Source: Eriocheir sinensis (lineage: Eukaryota > Arthropoda > Malacostraca > Decapoda > Varunidae). From it: a stretch of 64,000 nt of DNA. Every line of letters starts with the position of its first letter. Within the stretch, counting starts at the first letter, position 1. The translations under genes and the position numbers were made by a program. The DNA is taken from assembly GCF_024679095.1 (NCBI RefSeq), contig NC_066518.1, positions 9,011,083 through 9,075,082 on the forward strand, in the 5' to 3' direction. This document shows, piece by piece, positions 13,225 through 27,416 of the stretch. The notes under the pieces were generated by a model. It had not been told where the DNA came from. It saw only the letters and a list, made by a program, of their open reading frames with translations, and ran no database searches.

Positions 13225-13930
13225 CGTGAAAACATCTTACGAAGAAATGTACAGACTTTGACATAGTACAAATGTTTGTTTTAAACATTTTCTGGGACAA
13301 AACTATTCCTTTGCTCGGGATCAATGCCAACAAAACTGGGTGAGACGGATTCACTGCTTAAGGTGAACGGGGAAAAGGGTAACAAAATGGAGCAGTAGAG
13401 GTATAAGACTAAGTGCAAGGAAAGGAGTGGGCGTTACCCTGACGTGCCCGTCCGGTCAGGTGTATGGCAGGTGCGTGCCTCGCTAACATTACGCCATGAT
13501 CACTTAATTGGTCCTATTAGCCAAAGTTTTCGAACATTTTATCATCTGAACACGAACATTGCCAGCAGACAAAGAGGCGCTCCCTTCACTGTGGCACGGA
13601 CTCGCAGGCAGCGGCCCTCCCGAAAACACTCGCAAAACTAATTATTTATCACTGCACTCATACATACGCTGCCGCCAAATGGCTCACCATCTATGTATAA
13701 CTTGAATCCTGTGGATGGAAACAGCTCCATATCATTACGAATTTTTTTAATTAAAATACTGATTCTGATATTATTTCTAAACCTTTGTCCTAACGTCATT
13801 TTTTTAATGTTAAGTATCAAATAATATACCAAAATTATTAAAAAAAATATTACATAACTATTTTTAACATTTTCCATATAAAAAGATAAAAATCATATGA
13901 AAAGAAAATCATATGAAAATATGAGTATGT
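13225..13930. other. No gene seen
   Basis: Mixed-composition sequence, strongly AT-rich from 13735 to 13930. No repeat family or coding signature was recognised. Confidence 0.4.
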
Positions 13931-14640
13931 TCATTATAATAATTTAACGGGTGACCGGAAGATGCTATCCCCTCAGAGGGTCTGTTTCTGCCCACGACCA
14001 GCAATCAGCCCAATCGCTGATCTGGATTGATCTTAATTAGGCTTGCATCCCGTCTCCGTAAAACGCTAAGCCAGATCGATGCAAAAGAAACGGTACAGAC
14101 CGGGTATGGGCTACGGTCGCGACCTCGACACGTTTTTCCTGGGGGGCCTTACCAAGCGGCGGGTCCCTCGATGCATTCGCCTCAGGTGAGTCTGCCGGCT
14201 ATGAAAGGTTCAAGGAAAATCCTACATTCTGATGGGGAAGCTCCCTTTGCCGGTTTTTATCCATTTATTTTTCTGTTTATTTTTGGAGTGGCTGGGGTGG
14301 CGCAGAAGCGGCGCTCACCCGTAGAATCAAGTCTAGGATGAACCTTCGAAGGGTTCTGCATGCGGACACCTGGATCATGTTGAGCCTCTCGGAGGGTCGT
14401 CGACTGCCTCACAAGCGAGTTTAAATGGACTCAGTAGGCTGAAGGGGAGTTTAGGACTGAAATTGGAAGTCCTGGCAGAAGCGAAGTCAGTAGTAAGGGG
14501 TGCAGATACTACTAGTCCGGCATGTGCAGTAGTACCCGTCTTAGACTGGTAGCTATTGGTATCAACAACTAAAGGCCTTTGTTGTAGAGGTTACTTCGGC
14601 TGATGATCGTATGATACGAGTGAGGTTGAATCACACTTTA
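13931..14640. other. Unexplained GC-richer block
   Basis: About 700 bases of balanced composition sit between AT-rich flanks and contain no microsatellite. A 104-codon plus-strand frame (14027-14341) spans part of it and has no recognised domain. The texture is that of an interspersed element such as a LINE 5' UTR or a SINE-like unit. I see neither terminal repeats nor Pol III boxes, so no class is assigned. Confidence 0.3.
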
Positions 14641-14724
14641 AGCTTTGCCTCTCATTGCAGTGAACGTTACTACTAAGAGGAGTGAAACCGAAAAGAAGGA
14701 AGTGTTCTACGCCAAGCTGACCTT

Positions 14725-14875
14725 TTTTTTTTTTTTACGACAAAGGAGGCAGTCAAGGGGAAGAAAATATCACAAAAGAATTGCTCTCAAAAAGTGGACA
14801 GAACTCAAATTGAATGTTCAAATTTGGTTGGAGAGGTGTCTTGATACTCCCCTCTTGAAAACATCGAAGTCGTAG
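14725..14875 (-). mobile_element. LINE family D 3' end, minus strand
   Basis: In reverse complement this aligns with 4070-4245. It has 'ctacgacttcgatgttttc', then 'aagaggggagtatcaagaca', then 'ccttgactgcctcctttg' and an A tail, seen here as T 14725-14736. The end of the frame is still recognisable but the copy is heavily 5'-truncated. Confidence 0.65.
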
Positions 14876-15876
14876 AAGAAAGAAAGCACAGGAGAAGAAA
14901 GGCTGTCCCTGAGTGTACCAGTGACTGAGAGGAAAGAACGAAAATTTGGTTAGCTCTAGAATAGGGTTTATATAGCACTTGGGAGGAGGGGGGGCTACAG
15001 TATAAAGCGAACACTAAGTATTTTTCTGGGAAGTACTCACACTTGAATTCGTATCCACATCAGCAAACAGAACCCACTCCCAAGACAACTTATTTTTCCT
15101 CACCCATCACACTCAGGAGGTCGATGCAGTAGTTCCTGGGGTACATCAGGTGGGACCGAGTCTTTCCAGTGACTCAGTTATACCTTCATCAATAATATTT
15201 TGGCGCTGAATAAGAAATTAACGAAGGTAGAGATTTAGGTTTCATCAGTGAAATCTGGGGAAAGCCTTCACTAAATTCCGGTGTGCTGAGTGGCCATAAC
15301 AGGCGAGGACGGGGATGTCTGGACGAGGCTGACGGCTGCATTGATTTGTGTTCCATCATTCTCTTCTTTACCCTTTTTCACGTTTTTAATTTAGTCTTCC
15401 TCTTGTCCTTTTCGCTAACACCACCAGGATGCCTTCCCCTAAGTATATATTCACTTATCAAAAGCTGCATTAGTTTCATCTATATCTAAGCATACAAGCA
15501 TATATTACGGTCATTATATATATTCGTTGCTTTCTGTCTTGCTCTCTCCTCTTTGTTTTCCTTAGCAATGGTGCCAGACTCCACCTACCCAGCTTCTTGT
15601 ATATATCAATTTCCAACCTAAAAACTCTCTCCTGGGCCACAAAAGCGAGATTTATTTATAGTTTGCATTACAACAATCAATTTCAGATGTGTTTTGGGGA
15701 TAGTTAAGTGTCAAAACCCGGTAAATAGGAGACTCAGTGGATACCAATCTGGCAAAGGTGTTCCTTGGTTCCTTCGTTTCTCTCACTGCTTTGACACTGT
15801 GAATAATGTCTTAATGTCTTAACGTCTCGGTGCGCGGTAGTGGTTGATATGATACTATTGTGTACGAGCCAGGGAG

Positions 15877-15914
<38 letters not shown>

Positions 15915-16264
15915 TAAGCCTAAACGTTCATTATGGAAGGTATGCAATCTGAGAGCACCTTACCATGACAACACCATGCATTTAAATCTCACCATTATAC
16001 GTTTCGCGCTCCTTTTGCATTTGCTCCACTAAAACTCCAATGTTCGGGCAGCGAGTTAAGGAAAGAATCGGTCGGGGGGGGTTTGTTAGGTTGCTATACG
16101 CCGAGGTTCTGTCCCCCCCAAACCCCCACCCCTGGCCTCACTCGCGTTCTACCCCCTCTCCACTCTCTCTGGCCGCCACAGCCACACTAAGCCGCTCACC
16201 CAGAGACTTCTTCATGGCCCTATTTTCCCCGTCATATATTTGGTCGAGAGGATCGTGCGACTGT
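14876..16264. other. 1.4 kb without recognisable gene
   Basis: Contains a (GT)n tract at 15882-15913 and a C-rich patch at 16110-16165. No coding frame looks credible. Confidence 0.4.
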
Positions 16265-16345
16265 TGTTAATAAAGACAGACAGAGACAGACATAGAGAGA
16301 TAGACAGACAGGCAGATACACAGGCAGACACACAGATTGACAGAC
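16265..16345. repeat. Degenerate (ACAG)n
   Basis: Imperfect ACAG/ATAG/GCAG tetramers. Confidence 0.85.
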
Positions 16346-16499
16346 AGACACAATTTTCAGACAAACTTAGACAAATAAACATAGAAAGACGACAGAGATG
16401 CACTTCAGTAATACCAATCGCCTCATCACTTCCTTCTTTCCCATTGTCTGCCCCCCCCCCCCCTCCCCTGTCTGTATCCCTTGCCAGTCTAAACACTCA

Positions 16500-16860
16500 C
16501 TAATTAACTGACTGACTGACTGACTGACTGACGGAACTTAACACCACCATCCTTCTCGTCATTTCCTGCTGAACACTGACTGATTAACTGACGAAAAGAC
16601 TGACTGATTGATTGACTGACTGACTGACAGACTGACGCCCCTTACAGCACCACCACCCTCATCGCTTCCTTCTTTCCTTTCTGTCTGAATTTCCAGCTGA
16701 CCGATTAACTGACGGAGTGACTGGCTGACTGACTGACTAACTGACAGACTGACGCCCCTTACAGCCCAACCACCCTCATCGCTTCCTTCTTTCCTTTCTG
16801 TCTGAATTTCCACCAGACTGATTAACTGACGGAGTGACTGGCTGACTGACTGAGTGTGAG
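16500..16860. repeat. ~117-bp tandem repeat with (ACTG)n core
   Basis: Each unit has an ACTG-rich part and a constant part with 'actgacgccccttacagc' and 'cgcttccttctttccttt'. The constant part recurs at 16631 and 16748, a 117-bp period. A more diverged unit precedes them, giving about three units. Confidence 0.88.
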
Positions 16861-18976
<2,116 letters not shown>

Positions 18977-19020
18977 ACGAAGGCTTTAAAGAGGAGACGC
19001 AACGTGACGGCAAAGGCAGT

Positions 19021-19175
19021 AAACAACAACAACAGCAACAACAACAAGTACAACAATAACTAACTCGAGAACAACAGCAAGAAGGAGAACTCAAAGAACA
19101 ACAAGAACAAGAAGAACAAGAATGAGAACAAAAACAAACAGAACAACAACAACTAAAACAACTAAAACAACAAGG
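19021..19175. repeat. Degenerate (AAC)n
   Basis: AAC units with AAG variants. Confidence 0.85.
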
Positions 19176-19616
19176 CTACCGACGACAAAGTTTTTTTTAT
19201 ATATATTTTTTTTTTCCCGAAACAAAGAACAACAGTAAAAAGTAGGAACGAAGCAACTCGAGCAATGAACTTCAGCACCTTGCCGTACACCTTCCTTCGA
19301 GTTGTTACAGGAGTACTTTAATTACTTTCTAGGGGAAGCTCGGCAAGGGGAGGAACGCATAGGTGTGAAAAATGGAAGTACGAGGGAGCGAGAGTGAGGC
19401 GGCAGTCATGAAGGGGTGAGGAAGAGATGAATAGCCCAAAAAAAATAGAGAGGGAAAAAAGAAGAAAAAGAATGCGGGTTGAGGGACAGCAGAGGCTCAC
19501 AGAACAATAACCTCGCTCCTACACCCATTTTCGCAATCTCCCTTCTACAACCCATGCATTGTATATCTCTCTTTCTCACCACTCGTGCCTCGATGCTGTA
19601 TCAGTGAGTATGAGTA
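19176..19616. other. No gene seen
   Basis: Includes T-rich and purine-rich patches. No motif was recognised. Confidence 0.4.
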
Positions 19617-19775
19617 TGCTGTAAGAGGAAAGTATATCAAGACACCTCTCAACCCGAAACTGACCTCTCTTTTGGCCCCTCATCTATACTTATATCGCAG
19701 CAGTGATAGTGAGCTTTATTTCTCATTTATTTTTGCCCTTGAGCTACTACTTCCAATACTGTAAAAAATAAAAAA
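19617..19775 (+). mobile_element. LINE family D 3' end
   Basis: Shares 'tatcaagacacctctc', 'ccgaaactgacctctctttt' and 'gcccttgagctactacttcc' with the 4.0 kb copy and ends in 'ctgtaaaaaataaaa'. Only the last few codons of the parental frame are covered. Confidence 0.65.
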
Positions 19776-20299
19776 ATAAACTTTACATAAGAGCTAAAAA
19801 TATCTGCGTACATTGCATAATTTTGATACCGTCTGACGTGAAAAGTGGAGCAACGGAGAAAATAAAAATTGGTTAAGTAAATAAATAAATAAAATGCCAT
19901 AGTGTGCGAGGTCGGTGTGGGAATCCTACTCACGAAACAGCATCAGCCAAAGAAAATGACATGCACGGAAAAGTTCCCTGAAAGTGATACGAGTCTCCTT
20001 AAATGTGAGTCATAGTGGCGAGCGGGGAACAACGCTGCATCAGGCTGAATGAGATCGTAAAACTAAAATGGTTGCCCTTTAAGAATTGGGGAACGCACAA
20101 GCAACAACGTTCTTAAAGCTTTCTTTTTTTTTTTTGGGGGGGGGGGGGGGATGGTCATGCGTGGAAATACTTCAAATGGCAAACGAGTGAACGCATTGCT
20201 AAAAAAAAATAAAAGTTACATATACTTTAGAAATATTGGTCTTCGAAAATTGGTTATCAGACACTCCCTAAGCAGATAGATAAATAGATAGATTGATAG

Positions 20300-20330
<31 letters not shown>

Positions 20331-21104
20331 CAGATAGATAGATTGATTCAAACATTTTCGCTCCCATTGTTATCTTTCAGAATTACGCCACAGTATCTTT
20401 GGAGTACGTCAGTTTGTGTGCCGTCGTACCTTACAGCTGATGCCATTCCCAGGGGCCTTCCATCTCTCTCTCTCTCTCTCTCTCTCATATTCAACGACGA
20501 CACTTGGTTTGAATTGGATGGTAATCTTGTCTCGATAAACAGCGACAAGTTTGAATTACCAAAATATTAGGTAAAAGAGATTTGTATGGTTTAATACGAT
20601 GCTCTGAAGCTTTCCAATAATATTATGTCAGATTTGTGACGTGTATGACAGTTACCTTCATCTCTCCTCTATTTAAACACCGAGCGTGCGTCATTCCATA
20701 AGATAAATATTCAAATATCTAGCACTGACACTTTTTTAATGTCATATTGGCATTGTAATATAAAGCCCTGAACGAGTTTATTTTTTTATACATTCTATGC
20801 GAGACAGTTTTATGTGATTTTTCTCAGCATAGCAAGACCTCTACTTCCTCTGAGTGACTGATGTGGATACGTTTACTACATGCCAGACAGATTAATGGAA
20901 ACTGCGCCGCTCCACCATTGAAGGAGGATGTACTCACCTGGCTCTGTTTTCCTCCTCAAGCCATTTAAACCAACTGATGTAACACAAAACCAAATATCAC
21001 CAACCAGAAGACGTTGCTAGTTACCTAAATATATTCTTCCAACATATTTTTTTTTCTGCTTGGTAATTTTACCGTTGGTTTTACGCCTCGGCATTTTGTC
21101 AATA
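19776..21104. other. 1.3 kb without recognisable gene
   Basis: Holds a T/G homopolymer junction at 20125-20151, a degenerate (GATA)n at 20274-20345 and a short (CT)n at 20463-20486. The remainder is AT-rich and unassigned. Confidence 0.4.
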
Positions 21105-21400
21105 CATAACGCCTCCGTGGTGCAGTGGTCAGCGTCCCTGATTGCGAATCTCCGAGTACCGGCCTGGGCAGTCGGCGTGCAGTTCACCCAGCTGTTCATC
21201 CTTTCTTTCAGACTGGTCGATAAATGGGTGCCTGGGGAATCCTAAGGATGCTACACTGTGGTAACCCGGATGTAGTTATACTAGCCCTGTGTCGGGTTAG
21301 AGGGTTCTCTCCAACCGCAGGCTCAATGGGCCGGCAGGAGATAAACACCACCACCACCACGAGCTGCTATAGCGTATGCTCTCAACTTTACCTTACGTCA
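21105..21400 (+). mobile_element. tRNA-derived SINE, family B
   Basis: The head 'cctccgtggtgcagtggtca' contains an A box. The B-box region is decayed. The body holds 'ctggtcgataaatgggtgcc', 'actgtggtaacccggatgt' and 'gctgctatagcgtatgctc', all shared with the 57.75 kb copy. A (CAC)n patch at 21350-21361 interrupts the 3' part. Confidence 0.8.
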
Positions 21401-22486
21401 AGAGTTCACGAGCTGCCTCTCTCTCTTTGAAGCGGAGTCACATCTGGCATAAAACTGCTGGTACTAAGTGAGAAACTTTGGAATAGCCCAGGAATGGCTT
21501 CTCTCTGAGTGGCTGTTATCCCTACCTCAGTGACCTTAGCCACTGCGTCTAAATTACATTATGACCGGCTTTCTTGGCCGACTTGCTCTCCGTTCTAAAG
21601 GTTTGATCAGGAACATTTTTTTTTTTATCTTTTCTCCAACACAAGTAGTTTATTGAATTCAGCATTTACTTCCTAGTACTAAATATATGAATATCAGCTC
21701 AAGTCACCATTCTATTCTTATTTCGTTTCAGATAAAATGGATGCTGTAATGACGCCTACAGATATCTCTCTCTTTATTATGATCCACTCCAGGAAGAATC
21801 ACTACCATGGATATGCGACCGACATCTTTTTCTTCCCGACAACTTCAGCTCCCCGTAATTGTTTGGTAACTTTATGATTGGAGTTATAATTAGCAGGGAA
21901 TACTGGCTAAAAGTCCGTTGTTACTCTTGGGCAACGAGTCAGGCGATCTAATTGTTTTATTATCCATTCCACACTCAGACACGTGCGTGATTTTTTTTTT
22001 TTTTTTTTATGGAGCCGCTTGAAGCTCAAAAATACAGTAAAGAAAGAAAAGCAAGTTGCCGCAGCAGAGCATCATTGGAACTAATATTAGAGCGTATGAA
22101 GAGAGAAATTCGAGGAGACATTTTTCTCCTCTCACGTCTCTCCGGGATATTGAAAAAGATAAACTGCCTGTGATAAAGAAAAAAACTAAGAGATACCGGC
22201 ACGCCCCAACAGCAGCTTAAAATATAGAATGAAAAGCGAAACATGACAGAACGACAATGCAGCAAACTTTTTGAACAATGAGAATTACATAAACATCACT
22301 AATATGCACTACTTGAAGTAACACAAGCACAAGAAATGTAACAGTAACACAACTCGGGGCAAGGGAGCAAAATTATCCCTCCCAGGTAACATACGCCTAT
22401 AAAAATATACGTTTGAAAAGAGAAATCAGTATATGAAGTACTAATTGCGTCACTTAATTATACACACTTAAGTCACACATTAACCG
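21401..22486. other. 1.1 kb without recognisable gene
   Basis: Unique-looking sequence with oligo(T) runs at 21617 and 21990-22009. No credible coding frame. Confidence 0.4.
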
Positions 22487-22610
22487 AAATTGACTTCTCT
22501 CTTGGCCACTCATCTCTACATTCTTAAACTGGAGCAGCGAACAGGAGACTTCTTTTTTCTTTTTATTTATTTTTGCCCTTGAGTCGCTTCCTGTACTGTA
22601 AAAAATCAAG
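22487..22610 (+). mobile_element. LINE family D 3' end
   Basis: Shares 'ccgaaattgacttctctctt' and 'gcccttgagtcgcttcctg' with the other copies and ends 'tactgtaaaaaatcaag'. Confidence 0.65.
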
Positions 22611-22839
22611 TAAAAATGAAAAAGAATAGTCACACGCCACAGCGCCAGACGTCTACCTGCCCCGACACACCCGACACAGGTAAAAAACGTAAATTGCACT
22701 TCGCTCCAACCTTTCTACCGTTGCGTAACACACCTCACACCTGCTTCCTCTCCCTCGCCCGTGCTGCAACTTGTCATCGCCAGAAGTTTGTCTCGACGGT
22801 GGCAATTACTTATTATGGCTTATTTTGCTTACCTGATGA

Positions 22840-23095
22840 AGATGATGATGATAATGATGATGGTGGTGATGATAAAGATGATGAGAACGATGGAGGAGGA
22901 GGAGGAGGAGGAGGAGGAGGAGGAAAATTATGATGATGACGCTGAAGAGGACATTGGTAAATAGAACGATAAAGACGAATGTTCAATACAATAAATGTCA
23001 CAAAGAAGTATGTTATTGGAGGTGACTGTGGTGATAGTGGTGGTGATGGAGGTAGTGATGGTGATGGAGATGGTGGTGGTGGTGGTGGCGCAAAG
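22840..23095. repeat. (GAT)n, (GGA)n and (GGT)n trinucleotide cluster
   Basis: GAT/GGT units lie at 22840-22890, pure GGA at 22892-22924 and GGT/GAT at 23020-23090. Open frames on both strands here encode runs of Gly, Asp, Met or Pro only because of the repeats. Confidence 0.92.
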
Positions 23096-23307
23096 GAGCA
23101 AAGGTCAAAGAGTGGGAGGGAAGGAGGATGGAGGCGATGGATGTAACCGGAGGAACAGGAGATGGCGGGATAATGGCCTTCGCTTGCCCCTGGAATGAGG
23201 ACTTTCCGTACGGTAACTTTCTTCATCCATTAGCTACAAGTAAAAATGTCTGCGTAAGCTCTACTCGCCGCGTCTTCTTGGTAATGTTTCGGGTCAACGC
23301 ACGAACG

Positions 23308-23344
<37 letters not shown>

Positions 23345-23444
23345 CTTCGCCTCACAGCCACACTACCCTACGATATTATTCCTTCTTCTTCCAACATATA
23401 AGCCTCATTTTTTAACGTCGTATTTGCATACCCTCTTTCGGCCA
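23096..23444. other. No gene seen; (GT)n inside
   Basis: A (GT)n tract sits at 23309-23341 within otherwise unassigned sequence. Confidence 0.5.
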
Positions 23445-23550
23445 CCTCTTTTGATTCTTTTTAGGAGCAGCGAGTAGCGGGCTTTTTTTTTATTATTGTT
23501 TCCTTTGTCTGTGCCCTTGAGCTGTCTCTTTTGGTGTAAAAAAAAAATCT
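23445..23550 (+). mobile_element. LINE family D 3' end
   Basis: Holds 'aggagcagcgagtagcgggc', an oligo(T) run, 'gcccttgagctgtctctttt' and a 'gtaaaaaaaaa' tail, the clearest form of the family's 3' UTR in the window. Confidence 0.7.
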
Positions 23551-23624
23551 CTCAACAGTAATGTGGCTGATTTGTCTTTTGTGACCCATTTTTCAAGACG
23601 TGGTTAGTTATTTTCATGTTCCCA

Positions 23625-23706
23625 GGTGGTACCGGTGGATTCGAACCCGCATGATCCAGGACGCGGCGAATGCGGGACCGGCACGCTAACCACTCAGCCA
23701 CCGCCT
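23625..23706 (-). mobile_element. SINE family A head fragment
   Basis: About 82 bases match the tRNA-like head of the 12.9 kb copy. They include the B box seen in reverse as 'gtggattcgaacccgc' and the A-box end 'gctaaccactcagccaccgc'. The body is missing. Confidence 0.75.
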
Positions 23707-23930
23707 CCGCCTGAGTTTTTAATATGTCGACTTAACTGCAAAAATCCAACACTCCCAACTAACTCTGTCCGAAAACTTTAACTAAAAAGCCGAAGTAGCC
23801 ACATAACTGCTGATAAATGCTAATAGGGCGTGCAAAATATCTGGCGACAGTATTTGAAGTTTAAGACACGTTATTGATTTCCGTCGTTGTTTTAGTCGTG
23901 GCAATAGGACGCATAGAAAACCAACAACCC

Positions 23931-24357
23931 ACGAGACACACGGCAGGCTCGTGGTCCCTCTTCCCCGACTGTAAGCGTTTCTTCATTTTTCCCTCGCATC
24001 CATAAAACATCCCACCTCTGCTACATCTAACTTACTCCTATAGTTCTTCCATCTTCAAAGGCGAGAATCACGAAACACGAGACACACGGCAGGCTCGTGG
24101 TCCCTCTTCCCCGACTGTAAGCGTTTCTTCATTTTTCCCTCGCATCCATAAAACCTCCAAACCTCTGCTACATCTAACTTACTCCTATAGTTCTTCCATC
24201 TTCAAAGGCGAGAATCACGAAACACGAGACACACGGCAGGCTCGTGGTCCCTCTTCCCCGACTGTAAGCGTTTCTTCATTTTTCCCTCGCATCCATAAAA
24301 CATCCCACCTCTGCTACATCTAACTTACTCCTATAGTTCTTCCATCTTCAAAGGCGT
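23931..24357. repeat. 146/147-bp tandem repeat, ~2.9 units
   Basis: The start motif 'acgagacacacggcaggctc' occurs at 23931, 24077 and 24224. Units are nearly identical; the second differs at 'aaacctccaaacc' against 'aaacatcccacc'. A 6-7 base inverted repeat (cacgag ... ctcgtg) heads each unit. The third unit stops a few bases short of a full period. Confidence 0.95.
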
Positions 24358-25617
24358 TATTTCCATGCCAGACAACGTTGCCAGTCCCACACTCGTCCTA
24401 CAAAACTATTTCTTCAATCTGATCGGCACTTTAGTCACACAATCTATAGGACCTTTATTTGTCACCACCATAACAAACACCACCAATATTACCAGCACCC
24501 AACAGCACCACCAACAACAGCAACGATAATAATAACGACGGCAACAACAGCAGCAACAGTAACATCATCAACAACAATAACAAAAACTCTGCCATCATCG
24601 TCGCACCCGCACTCTCAATTTCGTATCCTCGACTATTGTATAAAGTAAAAAGAAAAGGGGGAGGGAGAGAGAGAGAGAAAAGAACACACACACACTTTAT
24701 CGTTCTGCATCATTTCTTTATGCGTCTCATTTTCACCTGTTCTTTTCCTCTCCTTTCTCTGTTCCTTTTCGCCCCCCTCGTACATTATCCTACCATCTGT
24801 CTTTTCTTCTTCAATTTATGTGAGCATTAATTTTCTCGCCTCATTCCAAACCTCACGAAAATTCAATGTTACTCCACAGCTCACCAATATCTCAGAGCAC
24901 CTTTTCAGACACCAAACCTTTTATTTTCTCGGCGTTCGCTCCTCTTTCCGTTAGTTCTTCGTTTCTCTGCAGTTTCGCTTATTCTTTCACTCCCTTTTCT
25001 TCCTCCGTCACTGTAGGTGTCTCCGTATTACCTATAGTGTTCAAACCCACCACTGACAAGATGAAGCCTATAGCCATAATTAAACTGATCGGCGCCAAAG
25101 AAAAAGAGGAAGAGAAGGATTTCCGTCGGCGAGATAGAAGGATGATGAATCAGCAACAATAACTTGACTTATCTTGAGATGTTCGACCTTAGCATTGAAA
25201 TACGGTCGCTTCATGTTTTAAACCGTATAACATGTCACCCGGAGCGCGTCTTTCATCTCAATATTTCCAATACTTCCCATGTCAACTTTCCCCGTGACTA
25301 ACTTTGATTCCCAGCCACCAAAGCAACCCCTCTTTGACCCCCTTCAATCCTTTGCCCACCCTTCCCTTGGAGCCGCGCGGACCTGCCTTCCTTTATGACC
25401 TGCCGTCCGGCGAGTAATCAAATTGCCGAGCCGTCCCTGAAAAAGCTGAAGTTCGAGAAAACTCTCTGGAAAAACATGGAACGAAAATAACAAACATGCT
25501 TACGTGTGAGGGACTGCCAAGAGGTCTTAACGTTTTGACGCGATAGTCAATGCAAAGCTGGTGCTGGGGCGTTGTTCTTGTTGTTGGTGGTGGTGGTTTT
25601 AGTGTGTGTGATTGTGT
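24358..25617. other. 1.3 kb without recognisable gene
   Basis: Contains an AAC/CAG-like degenerate repeat (24470-24590), a small GA patch at 24660-24680 and otherwise unassigned sequence. The 98-codon plus-strand frame at 24866-25162 shows no domain I recognise. Confidence 0.4.
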
Positions 25618-25623
25618 GTGTGG

Positions 25624-25671
<48 letters not shown>
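25618..25671. repeat. (GT)n microsatellite
   Basis: GT units with one early interruption. Confidence 0.94.
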
Positions 25672-25969
25672 ACGCGTAAATGCGACAACAGATTAGGACG
25701 AGGGAAATATAGATACAAAATTATCCAAACTGCAAAGCAAAAACAATATGACCGACAAGTGGCCATCGTGAAGGAAAGTCAGGGTGGCCAGACGCCCGAC
25801 CTTGAGCAGAACAGTCAGGCTTTTGAGCAATGTGTCTTCCTTCCGGCGACACCTCAAGCTGGACTTTAATTTGCTCTCCTTTTATGGGCTTGATTTAACA
25901 GAACTATATATAAATCATGTCAGGTACACTAAAACACCGGAAACCTGAAGCCTGAAAAACTACTGCCTT

Positions 25970-26255
25970 GTGAGATGGTGGATAGGGGAAGGATTGGTGA
26001 AGGGACTGGTGGATAGGGGAAAGGATAGTGAAGGAACTGGTGGATAGGGGAAGGGATAGTGAAGGAACTGGTGGATAGGGGAAGGGATAGTGAAGGAACT
26101 GGTGGATAGGGGAAGGGATAGTGAAGGAACTGGTGGATAGGGGAAGGGATAGTGAAGGAACTGGTGGATAGGGAAGGGATAGTGAAGGAACTGGTGGATA
26201 GGGGATGGGTTAGTGAAGGGACTGGTGGATAGAGGAAAGGATAGTGAAGGACTCA
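25970..26255. repeat. 31-bp minisatellite, ~9 units
   Basis: The unit is built on 'ggaactggtggatagggga' plus 'agggatagtgaa', with the landmark 'tggatagggg' recurring at 26041 and 26072. Edge units are more diverged than central ones. The long minus-strand frame across it is a repeat translation. Confidence 0.95.
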
Positions 26256-27027
26256 TCATTAAGTGTGCTTGATATTGGTTTAAAAAATAATTGTCCTAAA
26301 ACTGGGAAAATATCCTTTTTGCGAATTTTGGCTTGACCACCCAAGGTACGATTCTTGCCTTAATTAGCAAGAAACTGTATTTGAGAGTCGCGCGTGTGAG
26401 TGTTGGGGGAGGGCGGTGTGCGCGGGCGTATTCTGCTCTTGTAATTGTTGGTTATGTTTTTGTGGGTTGTTATTATAGTTTGTTACTTTCTTCTCGTCTT
26501 AATTTGAGGAGGACATCTCAAGGAAGAAAGAAAGCAACAAAACTTTTCCTTCTCTTTTCGCGAGAAAAGTAAATAATTAAAAAGCCTTGAGCCTCGTTAC
26601 GGGTGAGCCTTGCATCGTTATCTCGCCGCCAGAGATAAGCTCAAAATATATGCATGCTGTCGCCTCGAAGCCGCAAAAAGGAAGGAGGAAAGCCACCACG
26701 AAGAAAGTGAAGGAAAATTTTTTTTATATGCATAAGTCGAGGTAAAAAGAAATTTAGGCCACGGCAAAGGCGGAAGGGAAAGGAGGGAAAGAAATACTGA
26801 TTGCAGTGCGTGGGTAAAGACTTGAATCTCGCGGAAAAGACGCGGCACCATTTATAAGAGAGGAGGACGCCCGAGGGAAACAGAACACCGAGGGATCAAA
26901 TCACGGACGGAAATAATATAAAGATCTTACAACCATTTTCAAATCAAGACGTCAAGCGAGAGAAAGAGGTCCAAAATGTCCAAGCAATTAGTCAAGAGAT
27001 GATAGGAACTCTGAACTATCATCTTTT
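26256..27027. other. No gene seen
   Basis: Mixed sequence with purine-rich stretches. No element or gene recognised. Confidence 0.4.
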
Positions 27028-27155
27028 TACAGCAAAGAAAGCAGCTCAAGGGCAAAAACAAAAGTAATAATGAGGGAAAAAAAAGCCCGCTAAACACTGA
27101 CCCTATAAAAAAAAAAGAGTTCAGAAGAGTGGCCAAAAGAGAGGTCAATTTCGTC
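27028..27155 (-). mobile_element. LINE family D 3' end, minus strand
   Basis: The reverse complement carries 'gacctctcttttggccac', 'gcgggctttttttt' and 'gcccttgagctgctttcttt', the family landmarks in their usual order. Confidence 0.65.
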
Positions 27156-27244
27156 TTTCCATAAATCATCCACCAAGCACCTGGGATCAGAGAGTATTTG
27201 AAGCAGCTACTGTATGTATGTTTTGTGTTTTATTGCAAGAAGAA

Positions 27245-27360
27245 AGAGACAAGGCGGGGCTGGACGAGGACGGGAGGTGGACACGGGGTGGGGCAGGACG
27301 GGGCGAGGCGGGGCGGGGCGGGGGTTGGTAGGGGTGAGGTGGGAGGGGGGGGAGACTAGG
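27245..27360. other. G-rich stretch
   Basis: 'ggggcggggcggg'-type sequence with repeated G-runs of 3-8 on the plus strand. It could form G-quadruplexes (known property of such runs), and no gene or promoter is evident. Confidence 0.5.
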
Positions 27361-27416
27361 GTACACTAATCCCGATCTGGAAACTGAGAGATAAATGATA
27401 CTAAACAACAAACTCT

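Noticed and set aside
23931..24357. CRISPR-like array
   Set aside because: Whole 146/147-bp units are repeated with no unique spacers, and the genome is clearly eukaryotic.
27245..27360. G-rich stretch as a CpG-island promoter
   Set aside because: G-runs are mostly GGGG-type minisatellite-like repeats with few CG pairs and no adjacent gene.
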